Below, piece after piece: positions 1 to 12,550 of a stretch of DNA of 64,000 bases; the stretch's first letter is position 1; every line of letters begins with the position of its first letter. Source of the stretch: Numida meleagris (lineage: Eukaryota > Chordata > Aves > Galliformes > Numididae); NCBI RefSeq assembly GCF_002078875.1, contig NC_034424.1:8225586-8289585 (forward strand), read 5' to 3'. Both the position numbers and the translations under genes were made by a program. The notes beneath the pieces are model-generated. The model searched no databases. It saw only the letters and a program-made list of their open reading frames with translations, and was not told where the DNA came from.

Positions 1-2150
1 AGGCAGTCACAGTTTTATCATCAATTAACACACCCAAGTGGTGAACCCATCAGTCAGCTGACTATAGCAAGCTACAGGGTACCACTCGACTTCACTGTTG
101 TTCTGTTACATTCATGCACCAAGGACATTCAGGTGTTCCTGAACATACGAACCATCCCAGCTCTCATAAAGAGAATGGCCTAACAGCCTCCATTGATTTC
201 CCCCCAGTTATTGTTTTTGTACATTTGTCTTTAAAGAGCCCAACATCTACGACTGATCCCTGAGGAGTCCCATTAGCAGCCTGCTAGCAGCTCATGCTTT
301 CATAACATCACTTCTTGTTGGCCAGTTCCCTTCTCATTCCTCAGTTCTTCTTACAGTCATCTTCTCTAGTGTCCCTGATTGGGCTTCGCTAAAGCATCTG
401 ATAAAGCACAAGATTGTAAATTTGGCTGAAGTGATCTTCAATCAGAGCTAGCAGTCGGGCAAGCCTCCCATGATCTGCTTTTGAAGATCACTCCACAGCT
501 CCTCGTTTCTCACATGTCCAGTTGTCCTCTCTAGAAACGCACAAGACTGCTGGGCTGAGACTGGAGAGTTCGCAGCTATGCAAGACTTCTTTCAATTGTT
601 TTTGAAGGAATGCATTCGCTTTATTGTTTCACGATCACATCAAATACACTTACTAGGCCTCAGACTGAGCTCAGATTTTGAATGAACCCACAGGCCTTGC
701 GCTCTTGATTTAAAATAAAGAGAATGTATCATGCCACCATCACTTTTTGGTCTACCTCAACAGCTGTCCAGCTGCACACTGCAGTGGTCAAACCTTTCAA
801 CAGTTTCACTCTACCAGGCTCCACCATCTTGTTTCCTAAGCTTCCTGCCCTGAGGTTCAGACCTCACTTCTCACTGACCACACCCTGGCACCACAGCCAG
901 ATAGCACACACCTGCCCCATCAGCGACAGCGCGTTCTTCGATGTCCATTCTCTTAAGCATAGTTTATCCATTCACATATCCTCACTTATCCTATTCTCCT
1001 CTTTCTGTAAGAGTCCCACCTGCACTACACATCTGCATTGGAGGCAGAGGAGCTAAGTTCCAGAGATACCAGATAAACTTAGGGACAGTATCCACAAAAA
1101 CCAGAAGATATCGTCAGCATCATAAATCAGAGCAACGTGCAACTGTTTGGAGTCATTGCCTTGGGGAGGGTGGAAATAGAGTTTCAGAAAAACATCAAGG
1201 CCCACCTCCTTTGTTCCAGAAACATACAGCAAAGCGAGAAACAATCATAAGTTCCACTTGATGCACATGAGCGAGCAAGCAACTTTAGAAGCCCAATTTC
1301 ATTTTGAATCCCAGTACTGCCAGTACAACGGGTTTGCTTTCAAACTGTTCTCCTTCATAATAACCACTTTTTTTTTTTTACAGTTCTTAAAATAGAACAA
1401 ATAAGAGCTTCTTCCTTCAACTCAGATTTATGACTTGTTCAAATCCCTACAGGAAACTACTAAATTCCTCGTTAAATCATATTAGGCTACACAATAATTA
1501 TTTTCTAAGCCCCCAAGGACTGGGATTTCCTTCCCATTCCCAAGTAATGCCCAAGCACAAGAAGCCGTCAGCCCTAACCATGACAGAAAGATCCCAAGAC
1601 ACACATCCCGTACTACAACGTAGAGAAACAGTAAGAGCGACATTTCTAACTTAGGGTTCAAAGTGATTTAGGATCTAGACAGCCTAAGTCTCCTCCACAA
1701 ATGTGTACTCCTACACCTGCAAAAACCACAGCAACACAGAGCCACTGCACTCAAGAGAGAGAAGTTCTCATGAAGGAACCTCCAGAGCAATGTAGCCACA
1801 AGAAACCCCAACACAGACATTTTTCCTGGCTTTACTACAAAGAAAAAGCAGTACAGATTTAATTCCAGGCAAAGCTATGTAATGCAAGTAGGTGAAAGCA
1901 AGTAACTGCTGTTATGGCAGCAGAAGCACTGACAAAAGGAAACGGAGAACAGAACACTTCTGTTGCTTCCTCAAATAGGAAGTGGCATAGATTCATTCCA
2001 CCCGCACCCCGAAAGTTATTTTTCTATCAAAGTTCATGACAACAGCGTGGGCCAGCATAACAATAAGCAGAGAGAACACCGCAAACCAGCCACACCGTGT
2101 AATATATGCACACAGCAAACACACTGCAGCAATTACTGAGCACATATATA
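1..2150. other. Non-coding stretch, no recognised exon
   Basis: I see no exon of a known family on either strand here. The short open frames lack coding character and do not join at splice sites. By synteny with mammals, where RAB14 lies head-to-head with GSN, this could be the first intron of a minus-strand RAB14 fed by the CpG island at 2.15-3.3 kb. No RAB14 coding exon is visible, so this stays an inference. Confidence 0.4.
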
Positions 2151-3330
2151 CGCTCATATACACCCAATGTGCTCCAGCACCCGGCGATGGCGCGGTGCAG
2201 GGGAGGGAGGCGGCGGCCGGCAGCACACAGCGGCCTGGGCCTGGCTCCTGCCCGCAGCGCCGCCCGGCCCGGCCCGGCCCGCCTCACCTCCCCGGGCCCC
2301 GCGGCCCTCCGCCCTGCGCCGCCACCCGCCCGAGTGCGGCCCGCAGCGCCCTGTGCGGCAGAGCCCCGAGCAGAGCAGCGCGGCCCGAGCAGGCCCCCGC
2401 CCCGCACACAGCGCCGGGAGAACGGAGAGCCACGGGCCGGGCCAGGCAGGGCCGCGCTGCCGCCCAGGCGGTACCGCGGGGCCTGGTGCGCTGGGCCGCC
2501 CCTCCCGGCTCCTCCGTACCTGGGCTCGGGGAGCGTGTGGCTGTGCAGCGTGGCTCTGCCGGCGGCAGCCCGGTCCCCCTGCGGGCACTGAAGCGCTGTG
2601 CTTGGGCTGGGCAGCGGCCGGGCCGAGTCCCCACCTCGCTCCGGCTCTCCCTCAGGCTCTGCTCCGCTGGCTCCACTGCGCCCCCATCACCCCCCTTATC
2701 CAAGATGGCGGCGCCCCTCGCACGGGGTTTCCCCTCCCACTCTCGACGGGCTGCGGGGCTGCACAAAGGTGGGCGCGAGAGGCCGCCACGGAGCCAATCG
2801 CGGGGAGCGCGCGCGCCAGAAAAGTCCCGCCTCCCGCCGGCGTCGCGGGGCGCGAAGGGAAGGGAAGGGAAAGGAAGGGAAAGGAAGGGTGCGAGGCGGC
2901 CGCGCGCACGCATGCAGCTCCGCCCTGCGCCTGGCGCGCGCCGAGGGGCGGGCGGGAACGAGGAGGGCGGGGCGGGGCGGGGCGGGGCGGCCGCGTCTCC
3001 TCAGGCGATGGCACCGCCTCCTCGGGTGGCGCAGGGAGGAGGGAGCGCCCAGAGTACCCCAAATTCATGAGCAACACGGGAAAAACACGCGTGGCGCGGG
3101 CAGGGGACACTGAAAATGAGATCTGAGGCCACAAAGCTGTGGAGGCAGGCGGCGTCTCGCTCTGCAGAGGCCGAGTGAGTGTGACACGCACGGGAGCGAG
3201 GGAGCGCTGAAGCAAATCTCTGCTTCTCAAGGTGGAAAAGCGACGCGATCCTCCTGGGAGCCCACAAACAGCCCCAGGAAAATGGCACTGCCCTTTGCCC
3301 GGCGATGGTCCCACCTCGGAGCTCGCCGCT
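2150..3330. promoter_or_regulatory. CpG-island promoter, possibly of a minus-strand neighbour (RAB14?)
   Basis: A very GC- and CpG-rich block. It contains a YY1-type element (AAGATGGCGGC, 2702-2712), a CCAAT box (2794-2798), a purine run of GGGAA units (about 2855-2890), and tandem Sp1/KLF boxes of the GGGGCGG type (2964-2990). On the minus strand a good splice donor, CCAG|GTACGG, would end a non-coding first exon at 2520, and another, GGAG|GTGAGG, would end one at 2288. Long open frames on both strands are products of the GC bias. Island promoters of this kind are usually TATA-less and often bidirectional. Assignment to RAB14 rests only on mammalian gene order. Confidence 0.6.
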
Positions 3331-6300
3331 ACAGCCACCAAAGGCTTACACTAATTTCTCATTTTCTGTTTTTAGATAACATCTGGAACACAGAACATTA
3401 ATGAAACAGAAGGAAAAAGGCTCCAAGATCGGCTAGACAAGCTCAGGTCTGCGTTCCCTGGCACCGAACTGCATCCGCACCGCAGAGCTCAGGTACTGGG
3501 GAGGGCCGGGGCACAGCCCGCACCCAACACACAAACTTTTCTTTCCATAAAATCCATAATCCATCGCATTTATCTGACTGTGTGATGGCCATGGGGCAAG
3601 CTGTACCACAGACCCAAAAACACAAGGTGCTGCGCAAATCTTGCAATCTGTGGGATTAAATAAAAATCAAAAGAAAGTCTGTGGTTTAGGGGATGAAATA
3701 TGTAATAAAAGTACTAGTATGACAGATTCTGTTGATCTCCATTTCCATAAACTTCTTCACGTTCTCACCTCAGCTTACAGAATTTCATCATTTGAACAGA
3801 GTAATAGCAGAGATCTTCAATGTTAAATACCTTCAGATGTTCCAAATCAAGACCAGTATTGCTCCAGGCAGATTGTCCTCTTTTCTCTACGTGGTGTTCC
3901 CCATAGCAAACTCTTCAGTGACCACTTTCCATGAATCACCCTCCCCTAAAGATTACTCAGCCCCTACCAAGGAGCCATGGGATGCTCGGCTCCGCATCAG
4001 CCGGGCAGCAGGCTGTCCCCAGGATGAAAAACACATGGGAAAAACAACCTATGTCTTTTTATTTTATTTTTTTTGCTCAAATCCACACTTAAAATACGTA
4101 ATACTCCAAATAATAAATATATCAGTAGAAAGATATAAAATCTACTAGCCATCTGCTACAGTTGTGTTATTACTGTACCATTACTGTCAGTTTGCTTTTT
4201 TCCCCAGCTGTTATTGTCAGGGTCTTAACTTGTAAATAGGTAACACTATGCAACAGAACTGTTTTCAACTTTAGCAGTACCATATATGGAGTGATTTTTA
4301 CTAGAAAAATAGGTCAGAACGAGTCAGTAAGAGTGATTTCCACAAGAGGGAGTCTTTAAACAGAAAATGATCTGACTATTTTGACCCAGTTACAGCCTAG
4401 TTTTCTGTCTCTAAAAAACAACGGTTCCTTTAAGCACTCGGTACTCCCCCAAATAGTATCAACATAGACTATAAAATTTCCTCTATGAAAGATGATTTTA
4501 AAAAGTTTTAAAATGATGAATTGCTAAAACACCACACAAAAGTCCGCTGGCTACGTTTGTATTTAATGCTCGGCCTCGGTAGCGTAGCTGAATGACGTGA
4601 GCTTTCGTGTTTGTGCGAGACAGAACTCCTGCCAGGCAGCGCTATCCCAGGAAGGACTGCATCCTGCACAGGGTGTGAGGAGCCGCTGGCCGCCTGTCTT
4701 CTCTCCCAGTGACAATTCCGAGCAATCCTGGCCCTTCCTGCACGCTGAGCTGTCGCATAGTGCCCCTGGCTTCCCGGCAGGGCTGAGCGATGCCACCACC
4801 CCGTTCAGAGCTGCTCCTCTAACGCTGGAGGGCATTGCACCTCTGTAAGGCACGGGACAAGCGCTTCTCCCTCCAGCGGCCACAGATGTGTTCGGGATTA
4901 CTCAGCAGCTCTCCACATCGCTTTTATTGGAGGATCAGGTTGAGGAGAGCATGCTTTAATCCTGATCACAGTGAAAGGTAGTTTTAGAATATATATTTCT
5001 TATTTGCAACAAAGAAAGTTAGAAGCCGTTCTCTAACTGCAACCAAGATGGTCTTTTTTATCCGAAACTCAAATTTCTGTGATTTACTCCCAGGCATATT
5101 TCATATAAAACTGTCAGCATTTGTCCGATGAGCTGAAAGGCAATGCAGATTTGCCTTAAAGGGTCTGGTTTGGAATCATTTTGTATGTTTTTATCAAATA
5201 TTTATATAAAGTTTAAAGGACACAAAAGATGGCAGCAAGACAGAAGGCTGGATAATAGCATCTTTACTGCTTGGATTCTTGTGTTCTTGTGAGTGCTTGA
5301 AAGCCTGCAGCAGTTTCTTAACAGCAGTTATTGAGAAAAGGCTGACTTCAGCTTATTCATTCTGAACATCCCAGCAGAACCTAACAACAGTAATCAAATC
5401 CCACTAAATTGGTGACAATACCAAACTGCTAGAGATGAAACACTGTGCATTGTCCCACCCTTCTTTGTGGATTCCTGCTAGGTCAGTGCAGCCTGCTCTT
5501 GGACATCCATTTCTACGTGTCAGTTTCTGAAGTCTCTGTCAAGAAAGAGCAGCATCCAGATTTTCTGGTCACAAAAGTATTGCTCTTGGATTTATTTTTT
5601 TTTTATCACAAACCTCAGGAAAAAATAAAGCCTCAGAGTTAATACAGCTGATGGAAGGTTTGTGGGTCCTGCTCTTCTCAGAGGAGTGTACAAACTATAT
5701 ACAGTGATACACGAGGACCAATGGATAATGAAAAATGAAGAGTATGCTCCCACTTTGGTGGGACATCTGCTTTAAACAGACATTGTTGTATCTCTGACAA
5801 TTTATTGCTTGCATGCTCAACTAGATTTTCATAAATAAATCAGAAAAAAATGGAAAAAAATCCACAATCAAGATCTTGCAATGCATCACCTCATAGTTAC
5901 GGTAAAAAACCTTATTAAAGAAATGATCCATAAAGCACAACTAAGGAAGAAAAACACTGCTGGCATTTATGACATGAAAGCAGCAATTTGCAATAATTAG
6001 GAAAATCAAAGTTCCCCAGTGGTAACAACCAGATTGGGAGAATCACAGACGCAGCCAATGAAATAGCAGCTAAGCAATGTATGTCTGCATAGATGTGGTT
6101 TCTGTGTCTTTTTTGTTCCTCTAAACCCCAGCTTCTTTTTCTGGCTGCGTTCAAGTTGACGCAGGCAATTACAGAAAGAAGAAGCATGGGATATTTCAGG
6201 AACTTTTTGAAAAGCTACGCTTCTGTGTGAGAGCTGAGCACGTAACACTGGCTGGCTCTGCCATGACTAATTGGTCTCTTCTTGGATTTTAAGGTGCCGG

Positions 6301-7200
6301 GTTCCTCTTTCATCTCTTACCATTTCAGCTTTGTGGTGTCTGTAGAAATGTCTGTGGTTTTTTTGTTTTTTTTTTTAAAGTTTATCTTTGTTTTAGTTCC
6401 CCAATCTCCTGGAAAACAGGTAGTCCCAGAGCATGCTTTCATTTGCGTGTACACGATCTCAAACCTTCAGCTTAAACCTAGTGACGGTACAAGAATATTA
6501 GTGACAGCAGTAGCTCCGGTGTAAGCGGATGCAAATCAGCCGGCTTCTCTGTGTATGGCACCGAAGGCAGCCAATGTGAGTACGGAGTGGAAGTGAATCC
6601 CTTCACCCACGTTCTGTTGTCGGTGCCATCCAAGCAGGCTCTCAGCACTGCAGAAGGCAACGACTCCAGCTGGCAGCGCCGCTGCCCGGCGTGGTTCCCT
6701 TTATCCCAAGGACAGGCCAAGCCGAGCAGCACTGGCTTTATCTGAGTTATCTGGGAGACCACATTTAAACGCTGATGTCTGGTTCACTTCTTTAGCTTAA
6801 CACTGCTGCATTGGAGCCTTTTTGAGAGCACACGGTCTGTACCTTGGCGCAACACTCCACGTCATTGCGGCAATAGAACTGTGCTGACTGCCAGCATCAC
6901 CCTTTCAAAGCCGTGGCAGCTGTGTGTCTTCCCAGTCGGTACGGCAACATACCCACAGACCGGATCGTCCAAGTGATGAAGTGATGCATGAGTCAATTGT
7001 CTTGCACAAATCAACTTTAGAGCCACGCAGAGCTTCGCGTGGGCCGGAAGCCATGACAGAAGCTAGCAGCAGGCACCTTCAGAGCTTTGTGCTTGCTTTG
7101 CCTTCTCTCCATTGTCTCCCAGCAGCTGCTGGTGCAGAACAAACTCTCCCAGCACCGCTGCCTTGCTGCAGGACCCGCCTGCCCTGGGACCGGGATGAAG
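3330..7200. other. Intergenic or intronic DNA, nothing recognised
   Basis: AT-balanced sequence with short homopolymer runs, for example T11 near 6369. No frame looks like a conserved protein, no CR1 or LTR end is recognisable, and there is no tRNA-like fold that I can support. It separates the two CpG islands. Confidence 0.5.
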
Positions 7201-8180
7201 GGCTGCCTTGTTCCGTGGCTCAATGGCGCCTTGTTGCCGTGGGCGCGAGCGGGGGCACGGGGCAGCCAGCCTGCAGGGAGCCACGGCGCGGGACGTGGGA
7301 GCGCCAGGCCGTGCCCGGGTTTGCTGGTGAGCGTGCACCGAACCCGAGCTGCCCTCGCCTCGTGGTGGAGCACGAGGAGCTGCTGGCCACGTGACAGGGA
7401 ACCAAGGAACGGCCTTTCCCTCCGCCATCTGGCCCGGGGAGGACTCGGGGAGGCTGAGCTGAGTGAGATAAGTGAGGAACAAAATGGTGGCCGAGGGCCT
7501 GGGCTGGGCGTGGACGGGGCGCCGGGAGAATCACGGCCGTTCTTCGGCTGGTGCCGGTCCCGGTCCCGCAGGGCAAGGCAGGGCAGGGCAGGGCAGCGCT
7601 GCGCTGCCACCGCGCCTCGGCTGGGGCGGTGCCGGGCTGGGGCGGGGTGCGCGCTGTGACCGCCCCCGGGGCTGCCCNNNNNNNNNNNNNNNNNNNNNNN
7701 NNNNNNNNNNNNNNNNNNNNNNNNNNNNNNNNNNNNNNNNNNNNNNNNNNNNNNNNNNNNNNNNNNNNNNNNNNNNNNNNNNNNNNNNNNNNNNNNNNNN
7801 NNNNNNNNNNNNNNNNNNNNNNNNNNNNNNNNNNNNNNNNNNNNNNNNNNNNNNNNNCGGGGCCGGGCGGAGTCGGGCGGGCGGCGGCGGCAGCTCCGAG
7901 CCTGGGGCTGCCGCGGGGAGGTGGGAAAGGGGGGGGCCAGCGGCAGCGCTTCGTGTCTGTTCGAGGCTCGGCTTGGGTCGCACGGGCTGCTCCTGAGCCG
8001 GCCCTGCGGCTCGCGGTAGCGCAGAGCCTCGGTGCCCCTGTGTAACGCTGCTCCTCAGAGTGACTCGCCGGCACGCCGCTAGTGCAGCCCGGGGGCGGAA
8101 CGCCGGCCGCCTGCTGAGCCTCTGCGCCGGGAGCGGCGGGGGCTGTCTGCTTCTGTGCCCGGGGGAAGGATGTTTGAACA
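7200..8180 (+). promoter_or_regulatory. Second CpG island, candidate cytoplasmic GSN promoter
   Basis: This GC-rich, CpG-dense block is interrupted by an assembly gap. Cytoplasmic gelsolin in mammals is transcribed from a CpG-type promoter far upstream of the first shared coding exon, with a non-coding first exon, and this island lies 13.5 kb upstream of the ATG-bearing GSN exon. A possible plus-strand donor is GGGGAG|GTGGGA near 7920. The first exon itself may be partly inside the gap. The assignment to GSN is inference. It could also serve a non-coding RNA. Confidence 0.45.
7678..7857. other. Assembly gap (180 N)
   Basis: A run of 180 undetermined bases lies within the CpG island. Flanking sequence on both sides is extremely GC-rich, which suggests sequencing dropout over a hard template. 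Open frames that read through it are meaningless. Confidence 0.99.
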
Positions 8181-11100
8181 GAAATTCCAAAAATGTAGAT
8201 GCTTAAAACTATTTGAAATGTTTCCTAGGAAAAGTGTTTTAAAAAAAAAAAAGTTATGGGGATGACTTGTTTCAAGGAGGCCTCATTAGTAAGTAGATCC
8301 TCATTGAATAAAACTGCTTTGAATGCTGTTTGCTTTTGGATGTAAAAAAAAAAAAATCCGACTTTGCTAACAAGGATGACACTAGCATCGGTTTCCTCTA
8401 AGTCTCTTTTTTTCTTACTGATCATTACAATTCTTTCAGTTTTCCACTACCATCTTTGCATGATGCAAGTTTATCAGTGAAAAAACTTTTCCTTTGCTGA
8501 ATTTATGGCATGGCTCAGCTTAGGGTGCTCCTGCTCTGGAGCAGAACACGGTTCTCACGCACCTCTCCTCCTCTAGGTTCCCCAAACTACCCCATGATGT
8601 GCTGTGTAACATCTGCCCAGCAAATGAGTTGTTATCCAAGTACTCGGGATCAGGTCTTGGCTATTGCAAATGGTTTCCCTCATCTTGTCCATGAGGTAGT
8701 TTATTCCACAGTCCGTACTACACAGTGCAGAGAGCTCTAACTTTAACCCATAAGCTAGCAGGGAGAAGCCGAACCCAGCGCTGCTTGATGTCCGCTCCAT
8801 GGGCTGGCCGTGCCATGCCACAAGGAGTGCCTGCACGCCGTGCATTGTACTCCGCTGTTCACCTCCAGAGCAGATAGTGGCAGTGCTGCACTCTGCGCTA
8901 ATGCTCCACTCCTGGGCATCAGTGTTTGTTTATCTGTGCCAGCGATGGGCCCCACCACAGCGCTTACTTGCTGGAGCAGCACGGAGTTGGGCTTCATGGA
9001 TATCACTAAAATTCAACGCAAAGAAAGGGTAGGAATTGAAGTGACGCCTCGTAGGTGTACGCGGGTGGTGGACTTCTTAAATGAGGTGTTTAAATACACA
9101 GAGGGATTTTTCCAGAGGTTGCCTGAGTGGTTAGATGCCAATGCGTTCTAGTGAGAACTGGGCACCTGCAGTAGGTAGAGGAATGTCTCCTGCCCTCAGA
9201 AGAATGGATGCTTTCTTCAGCTTGATGAAATTCCAGTACTACAGGGAAAATAGACGGAAACCCAACCTGCAAACAATCTTTGGCTACTTTAGCATGTCTA
9301 AAGTGTGACAAAGCAAAAATGCTACTGATAGTTTCAACTTTGATTTTACAGGCACAAATCCAACCTGTCTGTGAATTTGTTCCTTTCATCACCAAAGCAG
9401 GGATGTGAGATAGCATTCCACAGTCCGGTTTCGTGGTCCTGATAATGTTACCGAGGGCAGCTGCTGCCAGCTCCAGCTGAGAGGCTGGCTGCATGGCTTG
9501 TTCCATTACAGGGCTGTTTTTATAGACACTTCATGTATTTTTGTGAGTGCCTCAGCTATATCCTGAGTTAGCATTGTGGTCAGCAGTGTCACTGAGGGGT
9601 GACGCTGCTTCTGGGGAGAAGGTAAGAGCCTTCCCATGGTGCACGGAGCAGCTGAGCCAATGCTTCCCCAGGTTCGGACAAAGTAACTTCTTGTATGCTG
9701 GGTGTTGTGCGGCGTGCTGGTGGGAACGAAACCATTCTTAAAATAGCCCTCTGACTTATTTGGTGCTCAGGATTTGTATCTGCTTTTAGCTTGCTTTAGG
9801 AATACAAGCTTTCCAGTTTAATTCCACACTCGGTTAGTGTTGCAACTGACATGTTACTCTTGTTTATGAAAGAAGATGTTGGGCAGGAATGTGGAGCTCC
9901 GCAAGCCATCTATTTCCCCCTTTTGCTTTGAAACCTTAACAAAAGAAATATTTCAGGGGCTGGTTTTTCTTCTTCTTTTTTTATCTTTATTTTAAATATG
10001 AGCTGAAGTGATGAAGCTGAAACAGAAGATAGTTAAACATATAAAGTAGCTTGCTCACAGTGGATAACTGCTGTATAAGAAGAAGCAGCTGTTCTTGTTT
10101 ATTGTTCACTCTCACAGCACTTAGCATTGCCATATGAATAATCTATTTCTGAATATGTCTCTGCCTGATCACTTTGTGTACTTCTGACAAGTAGTTTATC
10201 CTGCTTCTCAACATTAGTTACATTTCTCATCTTTTCAGTTTCATCAATTAATCATCATTTAATCACTTCAGAACCTAAGAAGACTAAAGGAATTTGAAAG
10301 AAATGCCCTGGATGATTAATTCTGTTCCCATAAAAGGAAAAGTGATGCCGGGGTTCTCAGCTGCAGGCCGGGCTGGAGCTGTTTTTCCAGTATCAGACAA
10401 TCTCCCTAGGTGGGGGTAGTGCACAGCTATGGAGCCTGACATGTTTAGTTCATCTGCAAAGTGTGTTTCTGCAGGAGGCTCTAAGAAACGGCGGCGATGT
10501 AAAGAGGTGATGCATGTGATACAGCCCTCGGGGCAGGAGCAGAGGAGCTCTGACAGGAGCTTGGAGCAGATGTTCAGGCAAACGGAGAGAACGAAGTTTG
10601 TATGGGCAGATTTTCTTAGGTCTGTCACTGCGGCTTTTGGCAGCTGAGAACTGCCACAATTAGGGATTTCCTCAGCTGAAGGTTGGATTCAGATGATCAT
10701 GTTTAATAGTCAGTAATCATCCCATCCCTTGTGAATTTCTCTCGTCTTTTTGATCCCACTTGTAGTTTCAGCTCCTGAGCAATAATTTCAATTTTGAGCC
10801 TGCAGAGAAGCATTTTTGTTTCCTTTAAAGCTGCTACACAGCAATTAGGTTGTACCTGTCTACCTAGAAACAATGCCTTAATGCAAATACAAAAAAGTGG
10901 ATTTTTTTGTTTGTTTTTTTTTTTTTTGTATTACTGCCTATGTCATTTCCATGCCCCAAATTAATTCCGGACTTGGATTTTCTTCAGAGCCCAGTCTATC
11001 AAGAATTTGTCTCATAGGAACACATGTGGGGATCTACCATGAAGAGCGCTGTCACCACGGAAATGAGTCACAGCTGGTTATCTCCTACCCTATATCCAAA

Positions 11101-12499
11101 TGGGAGTAATTGGGATGCTGCTGAGCCGTGGGGCAGACTACAGAACCTTGGCAGGTTTACGTAGCTAAAGATCCTCTGTCTTCCCATGATTTTGGCTTTT
11201 AGTAAGAATAAAAGTAAGTGAACTGATGACAGAAGTGTCTGAACGGACTGCTTACACAACAGGCCTGGAAACCATGGTGTGTGGTTTTTTCCCAAGAAGT
11301 CCAGGATGTTGGCAAATTTCCCATATTTATGCTGCGTCCTACAGCCTGCTATTTTTTATAGCAAAAGTACGCTGATTGCCAGAGTGGATTCATCAGGCTT
11401 TTTGTGATCTCCTTGGCACACAGTTGGGTGATTGGCTTTTTTGTACATGTGCCAGCATGTCCATACCCTCCATGTACAGCTGTGCTGCCTGTGCTTGCCT
11501 GATCACGGCAGTGAATGCCTTCTTGCAGCGTCGTGAGTCCTTCTCTGTGCAGACACTCAGCGTATGCAGTCTGCTGATCCGGATGTGTATCTGGGGCACT
11601 GGCAGAGGGCTGGTTTGGTAATATGGCTCTGTTACATCCTGTCATAGGTGGACTCAGATCAGGCAGTGTTCATAGCTGTCAACTTCCAGTTCTTCACAAC
11701 TGGTCAGTGAAGGAAAGCGTGAGCAGGAAAAAAAAACAGGAAAGGAAGTAGGAGGCTGTCACGGTAAGTGCTTGAACAAGCGGCTGGGTTTATCCCTGCT
11801 TATCCACTGGTGATGCATTTGCAAGGTTAGAGCTTGGACACTTGTGGAGCTGAACACAACTGCGGCAGCTTTTCCTTGGGGTGCTGTCAGTGCTTGGCTC
11901 AGGAGAGATGCATGAGGTGACACGAAGATGCTGGACTGGGACAGCCAGGCTGCACCAGGGCTGCTCCATGGGCAGAGCCTGCTGCTGGTGCTGCAGTAAT
12001 TTGCTGTGGTGCTCTGTGTGGTTCTGCCCCGCTGTACTTCCCTTTGGATAATTATTTTATAGTTATTATTTTAGTTTTCCTGTTTGTTTTTTTTTCCCTT
12101 CTTTGAGGTGAACTGTGATGTAGCTAGTAAGTGCATCCTCAGGATATTCAAACCAATCTGCCAGAGTTTTTTTTTATCAAAGTTTGGGATATGATGATGT
12201 CTTTCTTTTTTTTTACCCATTTCAGAGTGTTCTTTTCTCACTGCAGGCTGTGGTTGTGGTCTTTCCCCTCTTCTCTTTTGCCCCTCATCCACTTCCCAGT
12301 GAGAACCTGGAATGCTCTCAGCTGGTATCCCAGCACAACTGGGAGAGGAAGAAACAGCCATCTGTCTGTGCTAGGAACAAGTCAGGCAGTGGGATGCCAT
12401 CCAAAAAGAAAGTTTAAACATATGTTATTTACTGAATGTTTCCACATGCAGTAAAAATAAAGCTACAATTCAAAACAGCGCCTTTAAAACACTGGAGGG

Positions 12500-12550
12500 A
12501 ATGAATCATCCCAGAATCTCTCGGGTTGGATGGGGCTGTCTGCATCAGGG
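12500..12550 (-). repeat. Possible degenerate CR1 3' end
   Basis: The stretch has GAATCATCCCAGAATC followed by GGGTTGGA. This resembles the reverse complement of a CR1 3' tail (a direct GAATCA repeat next to a GGTTGGA motif). It is short and diverged, so chance similarity is quite possible. Confidence 0.3.

Noticed and set aside
2027..3341. Several open frames of 140-340 codons on both strands
   Set aside because: All fall in a CpG island, are Pro/Arg/Ala/Gly-rich in every frame, and follow from the scarcity of AT-rich stop codons; none resembles a known protein.
7220..8190. Open frames spanning the run of N
   Set aside because: They owe their length to undetermined bases and GC bias.
11349..11645. 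Minus-strand frame of 98 codons, considered as a retropseudogene
   Set aside because: No recognisable parent gene, and no poly(A) tail or flanking repeats.
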